Shown here: piece after piece, positions 17,929 through 27,592 of the stretch | Numbering within the stretch: position 1 is the first letter of the stretch | Layout of the letters: each line of letters starts with the position of its first letter | Assembly: GCF_028330525.1 (NCBI RefSeq) | Contig: NZ_JAQMSD010000183.1 | Span: forward strand, 1-39,283 | Direction of reading: 5' to 3' | Source of the DNA: Spirulina sp. CS-785/01 | GTDB taxonomy: Bacteria > Cyanobacteriota > Cyanobacteriia > Cyanobacteriales > Spirulinaceae | Length of the DNA stretch: 39,283 nt | Made by a program: the position numbers and the translations under genes | Notes under the pieces: generated by a model | What the model saw: the letters and a program-made list of their open reading frames with translations, nothing else | Told to the model about the DNA's origin: nothing | Databases searched by the model: none

Positions 17929-19627
17929 TTCGACTCCCAAGCCCAACACACACACGAAACGCTTACAAAACATCCTTCTCCTGTCGTCCAGCATCGGTAT
18001 TTTAGTGATTAGTGCCATCGTGGCTTTAGTTGCCGTTTGGCCCCTGTATCAAGAACTCCGCAAAGCCGAAGACCAAAGCCTGACTTTCTCTGCGAGTACC
18101 CGTAAATTAGTCGTTGAACAATATCTCTCCAAAGCCCAAGATGTCACCGAACAAGTGACCAGTCGCACCCGGGCCCGACAACAGTTAGAAGCCTTTAATC
18201 AGGGGGAGGTTGAGTTAGCCGAATTTGTACAAGTCAGTCAAGGGATTCTCCGAGATGCCTTAACCAAATCGGAAGCTATGGCCGGGATTACCCGCTTAGA
18301 CCGGAATCAACAACCGCGAGTGAATCTAGGAGTCGAAATTCCCCCTCGTGTTTTTCCTATCCCTGGGCCCAACCGCGAAACCGCCACCTCTCCCCAGTTT
18401 ATAACCCTAAATGGCAATGATTATATTGTTGTCGGTGCGCCTATTCTTAATCCCCAAAAGGACCGAGTGGGGACGGATATTGTCCTGTATAGTGTCGGAG
18501 AATTACAGGACATTGTGCAAGATTACAGGGAATTGGGGGACACCGGGGAAATGGTGTTGGCTGCTCAAACGGGTGGCACGATTGACGTATTATTTAACTT
18601 ACGGGGGGGAGGACTCAGCCCCAGTGAGGCGTTAGAACAGGCGTTAGAACAGGCTATTGCTGGGGAAAGCGGGTTATTGACCTTACCGGAGGCAGACCAG
18701 GTGATTGCTTTTACGCCCATTGAGAATAGTGATTGGGGGTTAGCGGTGGCTATGGATAAGCAAGAACTTTATCAACCCCTCCAACAGCAAATTTGGCAGT
18801 TAGTGGTCATTATTATTGGGTTAAGTGGGGTGGGAACTGTGATCATTTTCTTGGTTTTACGCCCATTAACCAGTCAAACGGTTGTCCAAAATGAACAACT
18901 GCAACAGGAAATGGAACAGAAGGCGGATTTGTTGGATAGTCAAAGTCGCGCTTTGCAACAGGAAACTCGTAAACGGGAGTTAATTCAATCGGTTTTTCAA
19001 CAACTGGAGGAGTTACGGGGAGGGGCCCGACAAGTGGCGGAGTTTTCTCAGTCTGCTACGGATATTTCCCAGGAGACTTTAAATTGGGTGGAGGAGGGTG
19101 TGGGTGCGATCGCGCAAACCCAAAAACAAATGCAGCAACTCGAAGGCACGGTGAGTCAAATTGCCGAACAAATGGAGCAACTCAACGATAATACTCGGCA
19201 AATCGGCACGATTACCGATCTCGTCAATGAATTAGCCAGCCAGACTAATATGTTAGCCTTAAACGCCGCAGTGGAAGCCGTGCGAGCCGGAGAACAAGGG
19301 AAAGGGTTTTCCGTGGTGGCGGCGGAAATTCGCAAATTGGCAGATCGGAGTCGAGAATCCGTTGAACAGATTAATCAACAATTGGGGACCATTCGAGAGG
19401 CCATTAAAGCCATGTTAGGCACAGCAGAAGGTGGCACAAAACGAGTTACGGCCAGTAACCGCATTGCCACCGAAACCCTAGACACCCTAGAACGAATGCG
19501 CCAATCGGTGGATGATGTCACCCGCAATTCCCAAGAAATCTCCCAAGCGACTCAACAGCAGGCTGCAACCATTGAACAAGTAGTGCAGAATATTGCTGAG
19601 ATTGAGGCGGTTAATGATTCCCTGTAG
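17921..19627 (+). CDS. Methyl-accepting chemotaxis protein
   Basis: The 568-residue transmembrane receptor has a first membrane helix at about 18-40, a periplasmic Cache-like sensor (about 45-285) with [20 protein letters not shown] and [20 protein letters not shown], a second helix at about 290-312, and a long cytoplasmic coiled coil. The signalling tip is [20 protein letters not shown] followed by [21 protein letters not shown], the site that binds CheA and CheW. No HAMP domain is recognisable after the second helix. No che genes lie nearby. Such receptors steer type IV pilus motility or phototaxis in cyanobacteria; the ligand here is unknown. Confidence 0.93.
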   Translation: MTDSTPKPNTHTKRLQNILLLSSSIGILVISAIVALVAVWPLYQELRKAEDQSLTFSASTRKLVVEQYLSKAQDVTEQVTSRTRARQQLEAFNQGEVELAEFVQVSQGILRDALTKSEAMAGITRLDRNQQPRVNLGVEIPPRVFPIPGPNRETATSPQFITLNGNDYIVVGAPILNPQKDRVGTDIVLYSVGELQDIVQDYRELGDTGEMVLAAQTGGTIDVLFNLRGGGLSPSEALEQALEQAIAGESGLLTLPEADQVIAFTPIENSDWGLAVAMDKQELYQPLQQQIWQLVVIIIGLSGVGTVIIFLVLRPLTSQTVVQNEQLQQEMEQKADLLDSQSRALQQETRKRELIQSVFQQLEELRGGARQVAEFSQSATDISQETLNWVEEGVGAIAQTQKQMQQLEGTVSQIAEQMEQLNDNTRQIGTITDLVNELASQTNMLALNAAVEAVRAGEQGKGFSVVAAEIRKLADRSRESVEQINQQLGTIREAIKAMLGTAEGGTKRVTASNRIATETLDTLERMRQSVDDVTRNSQEISQATQQQAATIEQVVQNIAEIEAVNDSL

Positions 19628-19724
19628 TGGGGTTTAGCGGGGTGGGACCCCCACAGCAATCTTCGGGAGGCCAGAAATTCGGTACAGTGAACAAAGAACC
19701 CTCTACAACAGTCGCGTTTATACA

Positions 19725-20927
19725 ATGCGTTGGTTTAAACTTATGCGAAAATTGGTAACTCATTTATTGGCTTTGGTGGTGGGGGTGATGCTGGCCTTTT
19801 CCAGTCTGCGGGTTTCCTCCTCTCAAGCGGTTGCCCTAACCACTCCCCCTCACGCTGAACCGTCTTTTCAACTCGCCCAAGATGGGAGTCCGAGACAGAG
19901 ACGGCAAAGTTTTGTCTCTAGCGCGATCGCGCGAACTGGGCCGGCGGTTGTCCGTATTGATACCGCCACCACCGTCTCCACCCAACTCCCCTCCATGTTA
20001 GAAGACCCCTTCTTTCGGGACTTTTTTGGCGATCGCTTTTTACAACGATTTCCCCAAGAACGCCGCGTCGAAGGACAAGGATCAGGGTTTATTATTGACC
20101 AAAATGGCCTCATCCTCACCAATGCCCATGTGGTCAGTCGGGCCGAAGAAGTCTCCGTCACCCTACCCGATGGACGGGAATACGACGCAACGGTATTAGG
20201 AACAGACCCCGTAACCGATTTAGCCGTGGTCAAAATTGCCGAGGCCGTGAGTAACTTACCCGTTGCCCCCCTCGGTAACTCCGATGCCTTAGAAGTGGGC
20301 GACTGGGCCATCGCCGTGGGGAGTCCTGGGGGTCTCAATAATACCGTCACCCTCGGCATTATCAGCACCCTCGACCGACCCTCCGCCCAAGTCGGCATCC
20401 CCGATAAACGCCTCAACTTCCTGCAAACCGATGCGGCCATTAACCCCGGTAACTCCGGCGGCCCCCTCTTAAATGACCGAGGAGAAGTCATCGGCATTAA
20501 TACCGCCATCCGTCGCAATGCCACCGGAATTGGCTTTGCTATCCCCATTAACAAGGCCAAAGACCTGAAAGACACCCTAGCCGCAGGCCGCGAAGTCCCT
20601 CACCCCTACGTCGGCATTGAAATGCGGGATTTAACCCCCGACATTGCCCGACGCAATAACCAAGACCCCAACTCCAGCATGAGAGTCCCCGAAGTTGAAG
20701 GGATTTTCGTCTGGCGAGTCCTCCCCAACACCCCCGCAGAAACCTCCGGACTCCGACGGGGGGATGTGATCCTCGAAATTAATGGACAGCGCGTGAAAAC
20801 CGGGGTTGAGATTCAAAATATTGTCGAACAAAGTGGCATCGGCAAGCGACTCAACTTCAAAGTCCGACGGGGGGAGAGAACCCTCACCGTCACCGTTACC
20901 ACCGCCCAACTCCGGGATAACGGCTAA
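19725..20927 (+). CDS. HtrA/Deg-type serine protease
   Basis: This exported or envelope-anchored protease acts in protein quality control. The N-terminal hydrophobic segment (residues 8-28) ends near the SSQAVA region and is a signal peptide or anchor. The trypsin-like domain has the triad His135 (LTNAHVV), Asp165 (TDLAVVKI) and Ser244 (NPGNSGGPL). A single PDZ domain follows at about 300-395 (GIFVWRVLPNTPAETSGLRRGDVIL split by the usual loop). The 400-residue length with one PDZ matches cyanobacterial HhoA/HhoB/HtrA; I cannot choose between them. The start at 19725 leaves a second Met at residue 7 as an alternative. Confidence 0.94.
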   Translation: MRWFKLMRKLVTHLLALVVGVMLAFSSLRVSSSQAVALTTPPHAEPSFQLAQDGSPRQRRQSFVSSAIARTGPAVVRIDTATTVSTQLPSMLEDPFFRDFFGDRFLQRFPQERRVEGQGSGFIIDQNGLILTNAHVVSRAEEVSVTLPDGREYDATVLGTDPVTDLAVVKIAEAVSNLPVAPLGNSDALEVGDWAIAVGSPGGLNNTVTLGIISTLDRPSAQVGIPDKRLNFLQTDAAINPGNSGGPLLNDRGEVIGINTAIRRNATGIGFAIPINKAKDLKDTLAAGREVPHPYVGIEMRDLTPDIARRNNQDPNSSMRVPEVEGIFVWRVLPNTPAETSGLRRGDVILEINGQRVKTGVEIQNIVEQSGIGKRLNFKVRRGERTLTVTVTTAQLRDNG

Positions 20928-20963
20928 AAAGTTAAGAAACCTTGAAAAAGTTTGGCCTAACGC

Positions 20964-20991
20964 TTGACAATGACCGATTTCGCGCTATGCT
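20964..20991 (+). promoter_or_regulatory. Sigma-70-type promoter of the candidate small RNA
   Basis: A perfect TTGACA (20964-20969) is followed, after 16 bp, by TATGCT (20986-20991). Transcription would start near 20998. It is the clearest promoter-like sequence in the window and lies 37 bp after the protease stop. Confidence 0.7.
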
Positions 20992-20997
20992 TTAGTC

Positions 20998-21066
20998 AGG
21001 TGTGAGGAAAGAGTGAGAAAAAGCACTTGGGGTCGAAACATGGCAAGACTCCCAAGTGCTTTTTCA
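20998..21066 (+). ncRNA. Candidate Yfr2-like small RNA with its own terminator
   Basis: From the predicted start near 20998 the transcript would be about 69 nt: a single-stranded purine-rich part (GGTGTGAGGAAAGAGTGAG), then a perfect 15-bp stem (21017-21031 with 21051-21065) whose 3' arm ends in TTTTT. The apical part has a small GTC/GAC stem closing the loop GAAACATGGCAA. Cyanobacterial Yfr2-family RNAs are short and have GGAAACA-type loop elements inside a GTC/GAC-closed hairpin, from memory. The alternative is that the hairpin is simply the terminator of the protease gene; the strong promoter in front argues against that. Confidence 0.6.
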
Positions 21067-21087
21067 ATGGAAATTTTTAATTAAATT

Positions 21088-21711
21088 ATGATTTGGCTTG
21101 CATCTTGGCCGCGTTCAGGAAATACGCTACTACGAACTCTCTTATTTTCCTGTTTTGGTCTCTACAGTGGTAGCGTTTATCCGCAAGATTTAGGCAATAA
21201 TAAAACCTTAGAACAACAGGTGGGACATATTGAATGGAATGGGGACGGAACGATTGATTTTCCGGAACAAGTCCCCCTCTTTAAAACCCATGAATATCCC
21301 CCCAACGAACAACCTGCCATTTACGTTGTTCGGGATGGACGAGTGGCCTGTGTTTCTATGTGGTTATTTTATAATCAATCAGCCCCATTAGAAGCCATTA
21401 TTGCGGGACAACATCGTTTTGGAACTTGGGGCAATCATGTTCAAGCCTGGTCGCCTTGGAATCGTCCCAATACGCTGTTATTAAGATATGAAGACCTTTC
21501 TACAGATTATACAACAGCGTTAGAGCCGTTGTCTAGTTTTTTGGGTGTTCCCCTTCAGTCCGAAGTATTACCCTCCCGTGAGGAAATTGCCCGCAAGGAT
21601 GGACGATGGGTGCGTAAAAAAAGTGATTGGCGGGACTATTGGACGGATGAGTTAGAGACATTATTTTTACAATATAATCAAGCAATGTTGGAGAAGATGG
21701 GGTATAGTTAG
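21088..21711 (+). CDS. Sulfotransferase-domain protein
   Basis: The 207-residue protein has the PAPS 5'-phosphosulfate loop WPRSGNTLL (residues 7-15) at its very start and a 3'-phosphate motif VVRDGRVACVSMW at about 79-91. LLRYEDLSTDY and the C-terminal WRDYWTDELETLF fit the Sulfotransfer_1 group. Such enzymes move sulfate from PAPS to a hydroxyl or amine; the acceptor is unknown. It is shorter than typical members (250-300) but looks complete at both ends. The start is 23 bp after the small RNA terminator, so it needs a promoter in that gap or readthrough. Confidence 0.85.
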   Translation: MIWLASWPRSGNTLLRTLLFSCFGLYSGSVYPQDLGNNKTLEQQVGHIEWNGDGTIDFPEQVPLFKTHEYPPNEQPAIYVVRDGRVACVSMWLFYNQSAPLEAIIAGQHRFGTWGNHVQAWSPWNRPNTLLLRYEDLSTDYTTALEPLSSFLGVPLQSEVLPSREEIARKDGRWVRKKSDWRDYWTDELETLFLQYNQAMLEKMGYS

Positions 21712-21763
21712 GGTTTGCTGAAAAAGTGTGTTAATTAATCAAAAAAAACGTAACCCTTAAAAA

Positions 21764-24700
21764 TTATTCTAAAATCTGCAAAATCTTATCATAGGCAAAA
21801 TTATTAACATAGCCTTTCAGTTGTTGTTTTAACTTCTCTTGGTTCGCTGGCATTTCTTCTAATAAATCTTCAATTGCAAAGGGATCTAAAGCTAAACAAG
21901 CCTCAGAAACTGCGTTTTTCCAGTCCGGGGACAGTTCTATAACTTGTGAACCTTCCTCCTCCTCAGCCCCCACATCTTCGTCGGGTTGAGTGTCTTCTGC
22001 TGCGTAACGATACCGAACTTTTAAATATTGCTCTAATTTATCTAAAATAATGGGAATGCGAAAAGGTTTACTGACAAAATCATGACACCCTGCATCTAAG
22101 GCAATATCTCGCTGATCATCAAAGGCACTAGCGGTTAACGCTAAGATGGGAGTGGGGGAGGTTTGTTGCTCTTTTTCCCGTGTCCGAATGGACTGGGTTG
22201 CCTCATATCCATCCATCACAGGCATTCGCATATCCATCCAGATTAAATGGGGTTGCCAACTTTCCCATAGGGTAACGGCCTCCTCTCCATTTTCTGCCTC
22301 TTTTGTGACAAACCCCAAGGGGTCTAAAATTTGTTTCAGGAGTTGACGATTCACGGTTTGATCATCGACAATTAATAAGCGGTATTCCGGTTGATCGGGA
22401 GCTAACCCCACCACCTCACGAGTGACCAATTCCTCCTCCTCTAGTTCAGTTTCTAAGGGGATGACCTGAATCTCAAATTGAAAACTTGTTCCTTTTCCCA
22501 CTTGCGAGTCAACGGTAATTGTTCCCCCTAAAAACTCTACATATCGCTGGGTAATGGCTAACCCTAACCCCGTTCCCTGTTTGGAGTGAATTCCGGCCTC
22601 GGTTTGGACAAAGGGATTAAATAAATCCTGTAATTCTTCTGGGGCAATACCGACTCCTGTATCTTTGACGATAAAGCCAATTCGCGCTTCTTGTTCGTTT
22701 TGAGAAAGCAAGTAACTCTCTAGGGTAATTTCCCCTTGGGGGGTAAACTTAATGGCATTACTGAGGAGATTAATGAGAATTTGCCGTAATTTCAAGCGAT
22801 CGCATTCTACAGAAATCGGCAAATCATCCCCAACCTGACAAATAAACCGTAAATCCTTCTCCTGCGCTTTCAAGCGATACATCTTCTCCACTTCCGTTAA
22901 CAGACGAGGCAAATTAAACACTTCCGGTACTAACGTCATCTGTCCGGCTTCAATTTTGGAGAGATCAAGAATATCATTAATCAGTCCTAACAAATGTTCC
23001 CCACTACTCTCAATAATATTCAAATTATCCTGTTGGGACGGGTTTAAATTCTCACTGCCCGATAACACCTGGGCAAACCCTAAAATGGCATTAAGGGGCG
23101 ATCGTAACTCATGACTCATATTCGCCAAAAAGGTACTTTTCGCCCGGTTGGCCGCCTCTGCCTCCTCCTTCGCTTGTTGCAGTTGCACTTCCGCTTCCTT
23201 GAGAGAGGTAATATCCAACACCACCCCATGCCAAATCATCTCCCCATTTTCCCGTTGCACAGGCCGCGCATTCCCCAACACCCAGACAAATTCCCCCGAT
23301 GGCCGCAGTTGTCGCCATTCATGGGAAAAGGGTTGTAAATAGTCAATAGACTGCTGCAAAGCCTCCCTATAATGGGGTTTATCTGCCTCATGAATACTCT
23401 CAATTAGCACCGAACTATCCTCATAGGCCGCTGCGGGGGAAACACCAAATAATCGCTCACATTCCTCACTAATATACTCAAAACGCCATTCTCCCGTAGG
23501 CAATAGCTTCATAGTATAAATGACCCCCGGAATATTCTCAGCCACCCCTTGCAGTCGCTCTTGAGTCTGTTTCAGAGAGGTAATATCCTGAATCTGAGAG
23601 ACAAAATAGAGAGGAGTCTCCTGTTCATCCCGTACCAAGGACACATTCAACAATCCCCAAATAATCCGCCCTGACTGGTGAACATAGCGTTTTAACCGTT
23701 GATAGGTGCGTAGGTCTCCCGCTAACATTTGCTCTAGTAAAGCAACATCCCCCTCTCGATCTTCAGCATAGGTAATTTCAGCAAAGGTTAAATTGAGTAA
23801 CTCCGCCTCACTATAGCCCAAGATTTCCAACATAGACTGGTTTACTTGTAATAACCGTCCCTCCGTGGACACTAAGGCCATCCCGGTGGCCGCATCATCA
23901 AAAGCGCGACGGAACCGTTCTTGACTCTCCCGTAACTGCATTTCCGTCCGTTTCAGTTCCGTAATATCCACCTCTAGGCCATCCCAAACCGTCCGTCCAT
24001 CGGGCAACCGACGGGGCATAGAGCGCACATGAGACCATTGTAAGTTCCCGCTTGGGGTGCGTTTGCGCATCTGCATTTGGTAGGGGGTTAAATGCCGCCA
24101 AGATTCTTCGGTGAGTTGCTCGTTTAACTGTCGATCTTCTTCGATGATTAAATTAAAGAGTCGGGTTGCATCCTCTAGTATGTCTTCTGGTTGCAAGCCC
24201 ACCAGTCGTTCAATTCCGGCACTAATATAGGAAAAATAATACTCTCCATTGGGGGCCCGGACCATTTGATAAATTAACCCTTTATCAATGTTATCTCCGA
24301 GGGTGCGGAGGCGTTCTTCTTGTTCTCGTAACTGTTCTTCGGCTTGTTTGCGTTCGGTGATGTTATGATTTACGCCGACGGTGGCGATCATTTTGCCTTG
24401 GACATCATAGAGGGGCAAAACGGAGGTGTCTGAAATGCCTTTTGTGCCGTCTTTACGAATAAAAATGAATTCCCCGGACCAATGGCCTTGTTGTTCGAGT
24501 CCCTCTCGTACTTTTTCGGTCATGAGTTTGGCCAGATGGGGTTCGTGGATGATTTCTGGGGTTTGGCCGAGGACTTCTGCTTTGCTGTAGCCAAACATTT
24601 TTTCGGCCCCTAAATTCCAGTCGGTGATTTTGCCCTCTAGGTCGGTGACAATGACTCCATCGTTCATACTATTAAAGATGAGGGCTTGTTGACGGAGTTC

Positions 24701-26557
24701 AAATTCGTCTCTTTTCCGTTGGGTGATATCCCGGATCATAAAGAGGACTTCTGTTTCGGAACTTTTGACGACGCGCACTTCTTCGTATTGCAGTTTGCCG
24801 TTAATTTCGTTTTGTTGTTCGTAGAGAACCATTTCTCCGGTTGCGAGGACTTTCTGAATGGCGTTGATGTGTCGTTGGTAGGTGTCGGGGGGGAGAAATT
24901 CCCGCAGATGTTGACCGATGGGGTTAAAGTCGGAGGGGAGGAGGTCGGTCATGGCGTTGGTGCGGATGTAGCCCATGTAGATGCCTTGGGCGTTGACGCG
25001 AAACATGAGGTCGGGGATGGCATTAAGGATGGCGTTATTGCGCTGTTCGCTGGCTTCTAGGGCGAGTTCGGCCCGTTTGCGTTGAGTGATATCTCGGATC
25101 ATAAACAGTGCTTCATCTTCTCCGCTTTGGACTACGCGCACTTCTTCATACTGGAGACTCCCGTTGATCTGTAGTTGTTGTTCATAACTGACCATTTCTC
25201 CGGTGTCTAGGACTTGTTGCAGGGCATTGAGTTGTTTTTGACAGACTTCGGGGTATTCAGGGAGAAATTCGCTGATATGCCGCCCCACTAGATTCATGTT
25301 GGGGGAAACCAGTTCGGTCATGGCGTTAGAATGGACGTAGCTGAGATAAAAGCCTTGGCGGTTGAGGCGAAACATGAGGTCGGGGATGGCGTTGAGGATG
25401 GCCCGGTTGCGCCGTTCGCTGGCTTCTAGGGCGAGTTCGGCCCGTTTGCGATCGCTGATATCCCGAACCATAAACAGCACTTCGTCTTCTCCACTTTGCA
25501 CTACGCGCACTTCTTCGTACTGGAAATAACTGTTGATGTCTAGTCGCTGTTCATAACTGACCATTTCTCCGGTGTCTAGGACTTGTTGCAGGGCATCGAG
25601 TTGTTTTTGACAGACTTCGGGATATTCGGGGAGAAATTCCCGCAGATGTCGCCCGATGGGGTTAAAATCTGGGGGGAATAGGTCGATCATGGTGTTGGTG
25701 CGGACGTAACCTAGATACCCCCCTTGGCGGTTGACGCGAAACATGAGGTCGGGGATGGAATTAAGGATGGCGTTATTGCGCCGTTCGCTGGCTTCTAGGG
25801 CGAGTTCGGCTCGTTTGCGTTGAGTGATATCTCGGACAATAAATAATACTTCTTGACTATCACAGGGAATCACTCGCACTTCTTCGTAATGGGTTTCCCC
25901 GTCAATGAGGATTTCCTGTCCATACACTTGAATTTCTTGGCTGGCTAAGGCGGTTCGGGTGGCTTCCATCCGTTTCTCGGCGAGGGGCTGCGGTAAGATG
26001 TCGTAGAGGTTAGAGCCTTGTTGCACTTGATCCGGTTTGTAGAGGGCAATGTTCCCACTGTGGACGATATCTCGATAAGTCCCGCTTGCATCCATGCGAA
26101 TGAGGAGGTCGGGAAAGCCTTGCAGCAGGGCGTTAAAGCGGGCATAGTTGTGTTGGAGGATGGAGTTATGATCGGGGGAGGGTTGCAGTTGTTTGAGGTA
26201 GGTGAGAATTTCTTCGGCGAAAAAGGGGGGGAGCAAGTAACCATTTCCTCCCACTTGAAAGAGTTTTTGACGGTTGAGGGAGTCTAGGGTGTCGGACAGA
26301 AATAAGACGGGGAGGGTTTGACTGTCGGGGTGGGTTTTGAGGCGTTGACAGAGGGTATAACTGTCCATGTCTTGGACCTGGGGGGAGAGAAAGATATAGT
26401 CGGGGTGGGTTGCTCCAGAGGTGAATTTTACCCAGTCCCAGACCGCTTGAGGGGTTTGAGCGAGGGTGACTTGGTATTGATGTTGGGTTAAGAGGCTGTA
26501 TAGAGACGGGGGACAGTCTCCACCGATTAGAATATGACCTATGGGAAAATCAGTCAT
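21764..26557 (-). CDS. Hybrid sensor histidine kinase with about eight PAS domains
   Basis: From the ATG at 26557 the protein has 1597 residues; an upstream GTG at 26635 is less likely. The order is: degenerate receiver (about 5-120), four PAS domains of one kind ending in RDIxxRKR, four more PAS/PAC units (the first with GVIVTDLEGKITDWN), coiled coil, HisKA with His1149 (MSHELRSP), HATPase_c with the N box QILINLLSNAIKFT and GTGLGLAI, then a receiver with Asp1442 (WMDMRMPVMDG) and a tail of about 110 residues. It is soluble, so it senses cytoplasmic signals. The N-terminal receiver lacks both key residues (FLSPQV for the Asp, LLPPF for the Lys). The gene is convergent with the sulfotransferase. 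Confidence 0.94.
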   Translation of the reverse strand: MTDFPIGHILIGGDCPPSLYSLLTQHQYQVTLAQTPQAVWDWVKFTSGATHPDYIFLSPQVQDMDSYTLCQRLKTHPDSQTLPVLFLSDTLDSLNRQKLFQVGGNGYLLPPFFAEEILTYLKQLQPSPDHNSILQHNYARFNALLQGFPDLLIRMDASGTYRDIVHSGNIALYKPDQVQQGSNLYDILPQPLAEKRMEATRTALASQEIQVYGQEILIDGETHYEEVRVIPCDSQEVLFIVRDITQRKRAELALEASERRNNAILNSIPDLMFRVNRQGGYLGYVRTNTMIDLFPPDFNPIGRHLREFLPEYPEVCQKQLDALQQVLDTGEMVSYEQRLDINSYFQYEEVRVVQSGEDEVLFMVRDISDRKRAELALEASERRNRAILNAIPDLMFRLNRQGFYLSYVHSNAMTELVSPNMNLVGRHISEFLPEYPEVCQKQLNALQQVLDTGEMVSYEQQLQINGSLQYEEVRVVQSGEDEALFMIRDITQRKRAELALEASEQRNNAILNAIPDLMFRVNAQGIYMGYIRTNAMTDLLPSDFNPIGQHLREFLPPDTYQRHINAIQKVLATGEMVLYEQQNEINGKLQYEEVRVVKSSETEVLFMIRDITQRKRDEFELRQQALIFNSMNDGVIVTDLEGKITDWNLGAEKMFGYSKAEVLGQTPEIIHEPHLAKLMTEKVREGLEQQGHWSGEFIFIRKDGTKGISDTSVLPLYDVQGKMIATVGVNHNITERKQAEEQLREQEERLRTLGDNIDKGLIYQMVRAPNGEYYFSYISAGIERLVGLQPEDILEDATRLFNLIIEEDRQLNEQLTEESWRHLTPYQMQMRKRTPSGNLQWSHVRSMPRRLPDGRTVWDGLEVDITELKRTEMQLRESQERFRRAFDDAATGMALVSTEGRLLQVNQSMLEILGYSEAELLNLTFAEITYAEDREGDVALLEQMLAGDLRTYQRLKRYVHQSGRIIWGLLNVSLVRDEQETPLYFVSQIQDITSLKQTQERLQGVAENIPGVIYTMKLLPTGEWRFEYISEECERLFGVSPAAAYEDSSVLIESIHEADKPHYREALQQSIDYLQPFSHEWRQLRPSGEFVWVLGNARPVQRENGEMIWHGVVLDITSLKEAEVQLQQAKEEAEAANRAKSTFLANMSHELRSPLNAILGFAQVLSGSENLNPSQQDNLNIIESSGEHLLGLINDILDLSKIEAGQMTLVPEVFNLPRLLTEVEKMYRLKAQEKDLRFICQVGDDLPISVECDRLKLRQILINLLSNAIKFTPQGEITLESYLLSQNEQEARIGFIVKDTGVGIAPEELQDLFNPFVQTEAGIHSKQGTGLGLAITQRYVEFLGGTITVDSQVGKGTSFQFEIQVIPLETELEEEELVTREVVGLAPDQPEYRLLIVDDQTVNRQLLKQILDPLGFVTKEAENGEEAVTLWESWQPHLIWMDMRMPVMDGYEATQSIRTREKEQQTSPTPILALTASAFDDQRDIALDAGCHDFVSKPFRIPIILDKLEQYLKVRYRYAAEDTQPDEDVGAEEEEGSQVIELSPDWKNAVSEACLALDPFAIEDLLEEMPANQEKLKQQLKGYVNNFAYDKILQILE
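24700..25810 (-). repeat. Three tandem PAS-coding units with a 369-bp period
   Basis: Within the kinase gene the block tggcttctag(ggcgagttcgg) recurs at 25051, 25420 and 25789, exactly 369 bp or 123 codons apart, and the encoded PAS units are nearly the same (RNNAILNSIPDLMFRVNRQG, RNRAILNAIPDLMFRLNRQG, RNNAILNAIPDLMFRVNAQG). This is a recent tandem expansion. Confidence 0.9.
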
Positions 26558-27592
26558 TGTGTGTTTGTCTGGACGGATGGGGTTATGGGTTAGTGTACTC
26601 GAAAATCTTTTCCTCTTAACAAGGAGGCTTATCACTATCCTAGGACAGATGAGGGAGAAATCTCCAACGGTTTAGGATACGCTGCAACCACTGGGGAGTC
26701 TTTGACGGTTAAGGGGGTTAATGTCAAGGATGCTGGGTGTCCTAAGTCTTTTCTTCCTAGAATTAAAAATGCTATTCTCTCGATGAGCCTTGCTATCTGT
26801 CTTCAAGGCGGTTATAACGGAGAAGATTGCTTGCGATCGCTGCCTATATTCCTAATTGATCAAGATTTCCAGTCAAACCCCTCGCCTTTAGCTAGGGGAC
26901 TGTCAACTCTTTCTAACCTGATGAAATGCTGATTTCAGCCCCTTTTCTCTCCTGATCTATTTTGAGGATGTATTTCGTTACACTACGCTACTCTATGTAT
27001 AACTGTATCATGATATAGTCCAAACTTTTACAAAGTTTCACATATTTTGACAGTATTTACAATTCAGTTATATTTTTTAAGCAAACATAAAGATTATGAA
27101 TAAAACATCAAGCCCAAAAAAGATAAAATTAAAATGGCAATGATTTTTGCATCACGCATTACTCTATTATACTTTCTCTATTTATTACAATTTGCTCTAT
27201 TACAATTTCTCTAATTTTTCTCTATTACAATTTGCTGTATAACAATTTGCTGTATAACAATTTGCTGTATAACGAATAACACCTTATACCTGACCAATAA
27301 CACTTTATCACGAAAAACAATCTTTGGTTAATACAAATTGGGCATACAAAGGGCATACCAAGAGCATACACAGTTACTAATTGACGAATCCCGTTCAGGA
27401 GGCTAGGCGAAAGGATAACACAAAACTCAAAACGAAGCTCAGGGGATATAATGATTGGCATATTTTATACGCTAAAACTACCTTTTTATATATTTTTTGT
27501 AGCCCCATTCTTTTTCACAAATCTTGATTAATCAACAAGCAGTCTAGTTATAAAAAAAATTCCCTTGTGTAAACCATTGAGGCTTAATAGTA
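26558..27592. other. Gene-poor AT-rich region between two kinase genes
   Basis: No gene is supported. The plus strand is open from 26594 to 26932 (reading AATTGESLTVKGVN and on) without recognisable similarity; it may be a relic of an IS200/IS605-type tnpB 3' end. An inverted repeat cccct/agggg around 26880-26900 (context CCCCTCGCCTTTAGCTAGGGG) looks like the hairpins at such element ends, which supports but does not prove this. From about 27000 the sequence is very AT-rich and probably holds the promoter of the next gene. Confidence 0.45.
27226..27270. repeat. 15-bp tandem repeat (aacaatttgctgtat)
   Basis: Copies begin at 27226 (one mismatch), 27241 and 27256. Degenerate versions (attacaatttgctct, attacaatttctcta) precede them from about 27180. 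The unit length equals that of the array at 7846 but the sequence is unrelated. Confidence 0.9.

Noticed and set aside
24686-25060. 124-residue plus-strand ORF inside the large kinase gene
   Set aside because: It is a shadow frame in the PAS repeats of the minus-strand gene.
27225-27461. 78-residue minus-strand ORF ending in LLYSKLLYSKL repeats
   Set aside because: The repeated residues come from the 15-bp tandem array, and there is no start signal or similarity.
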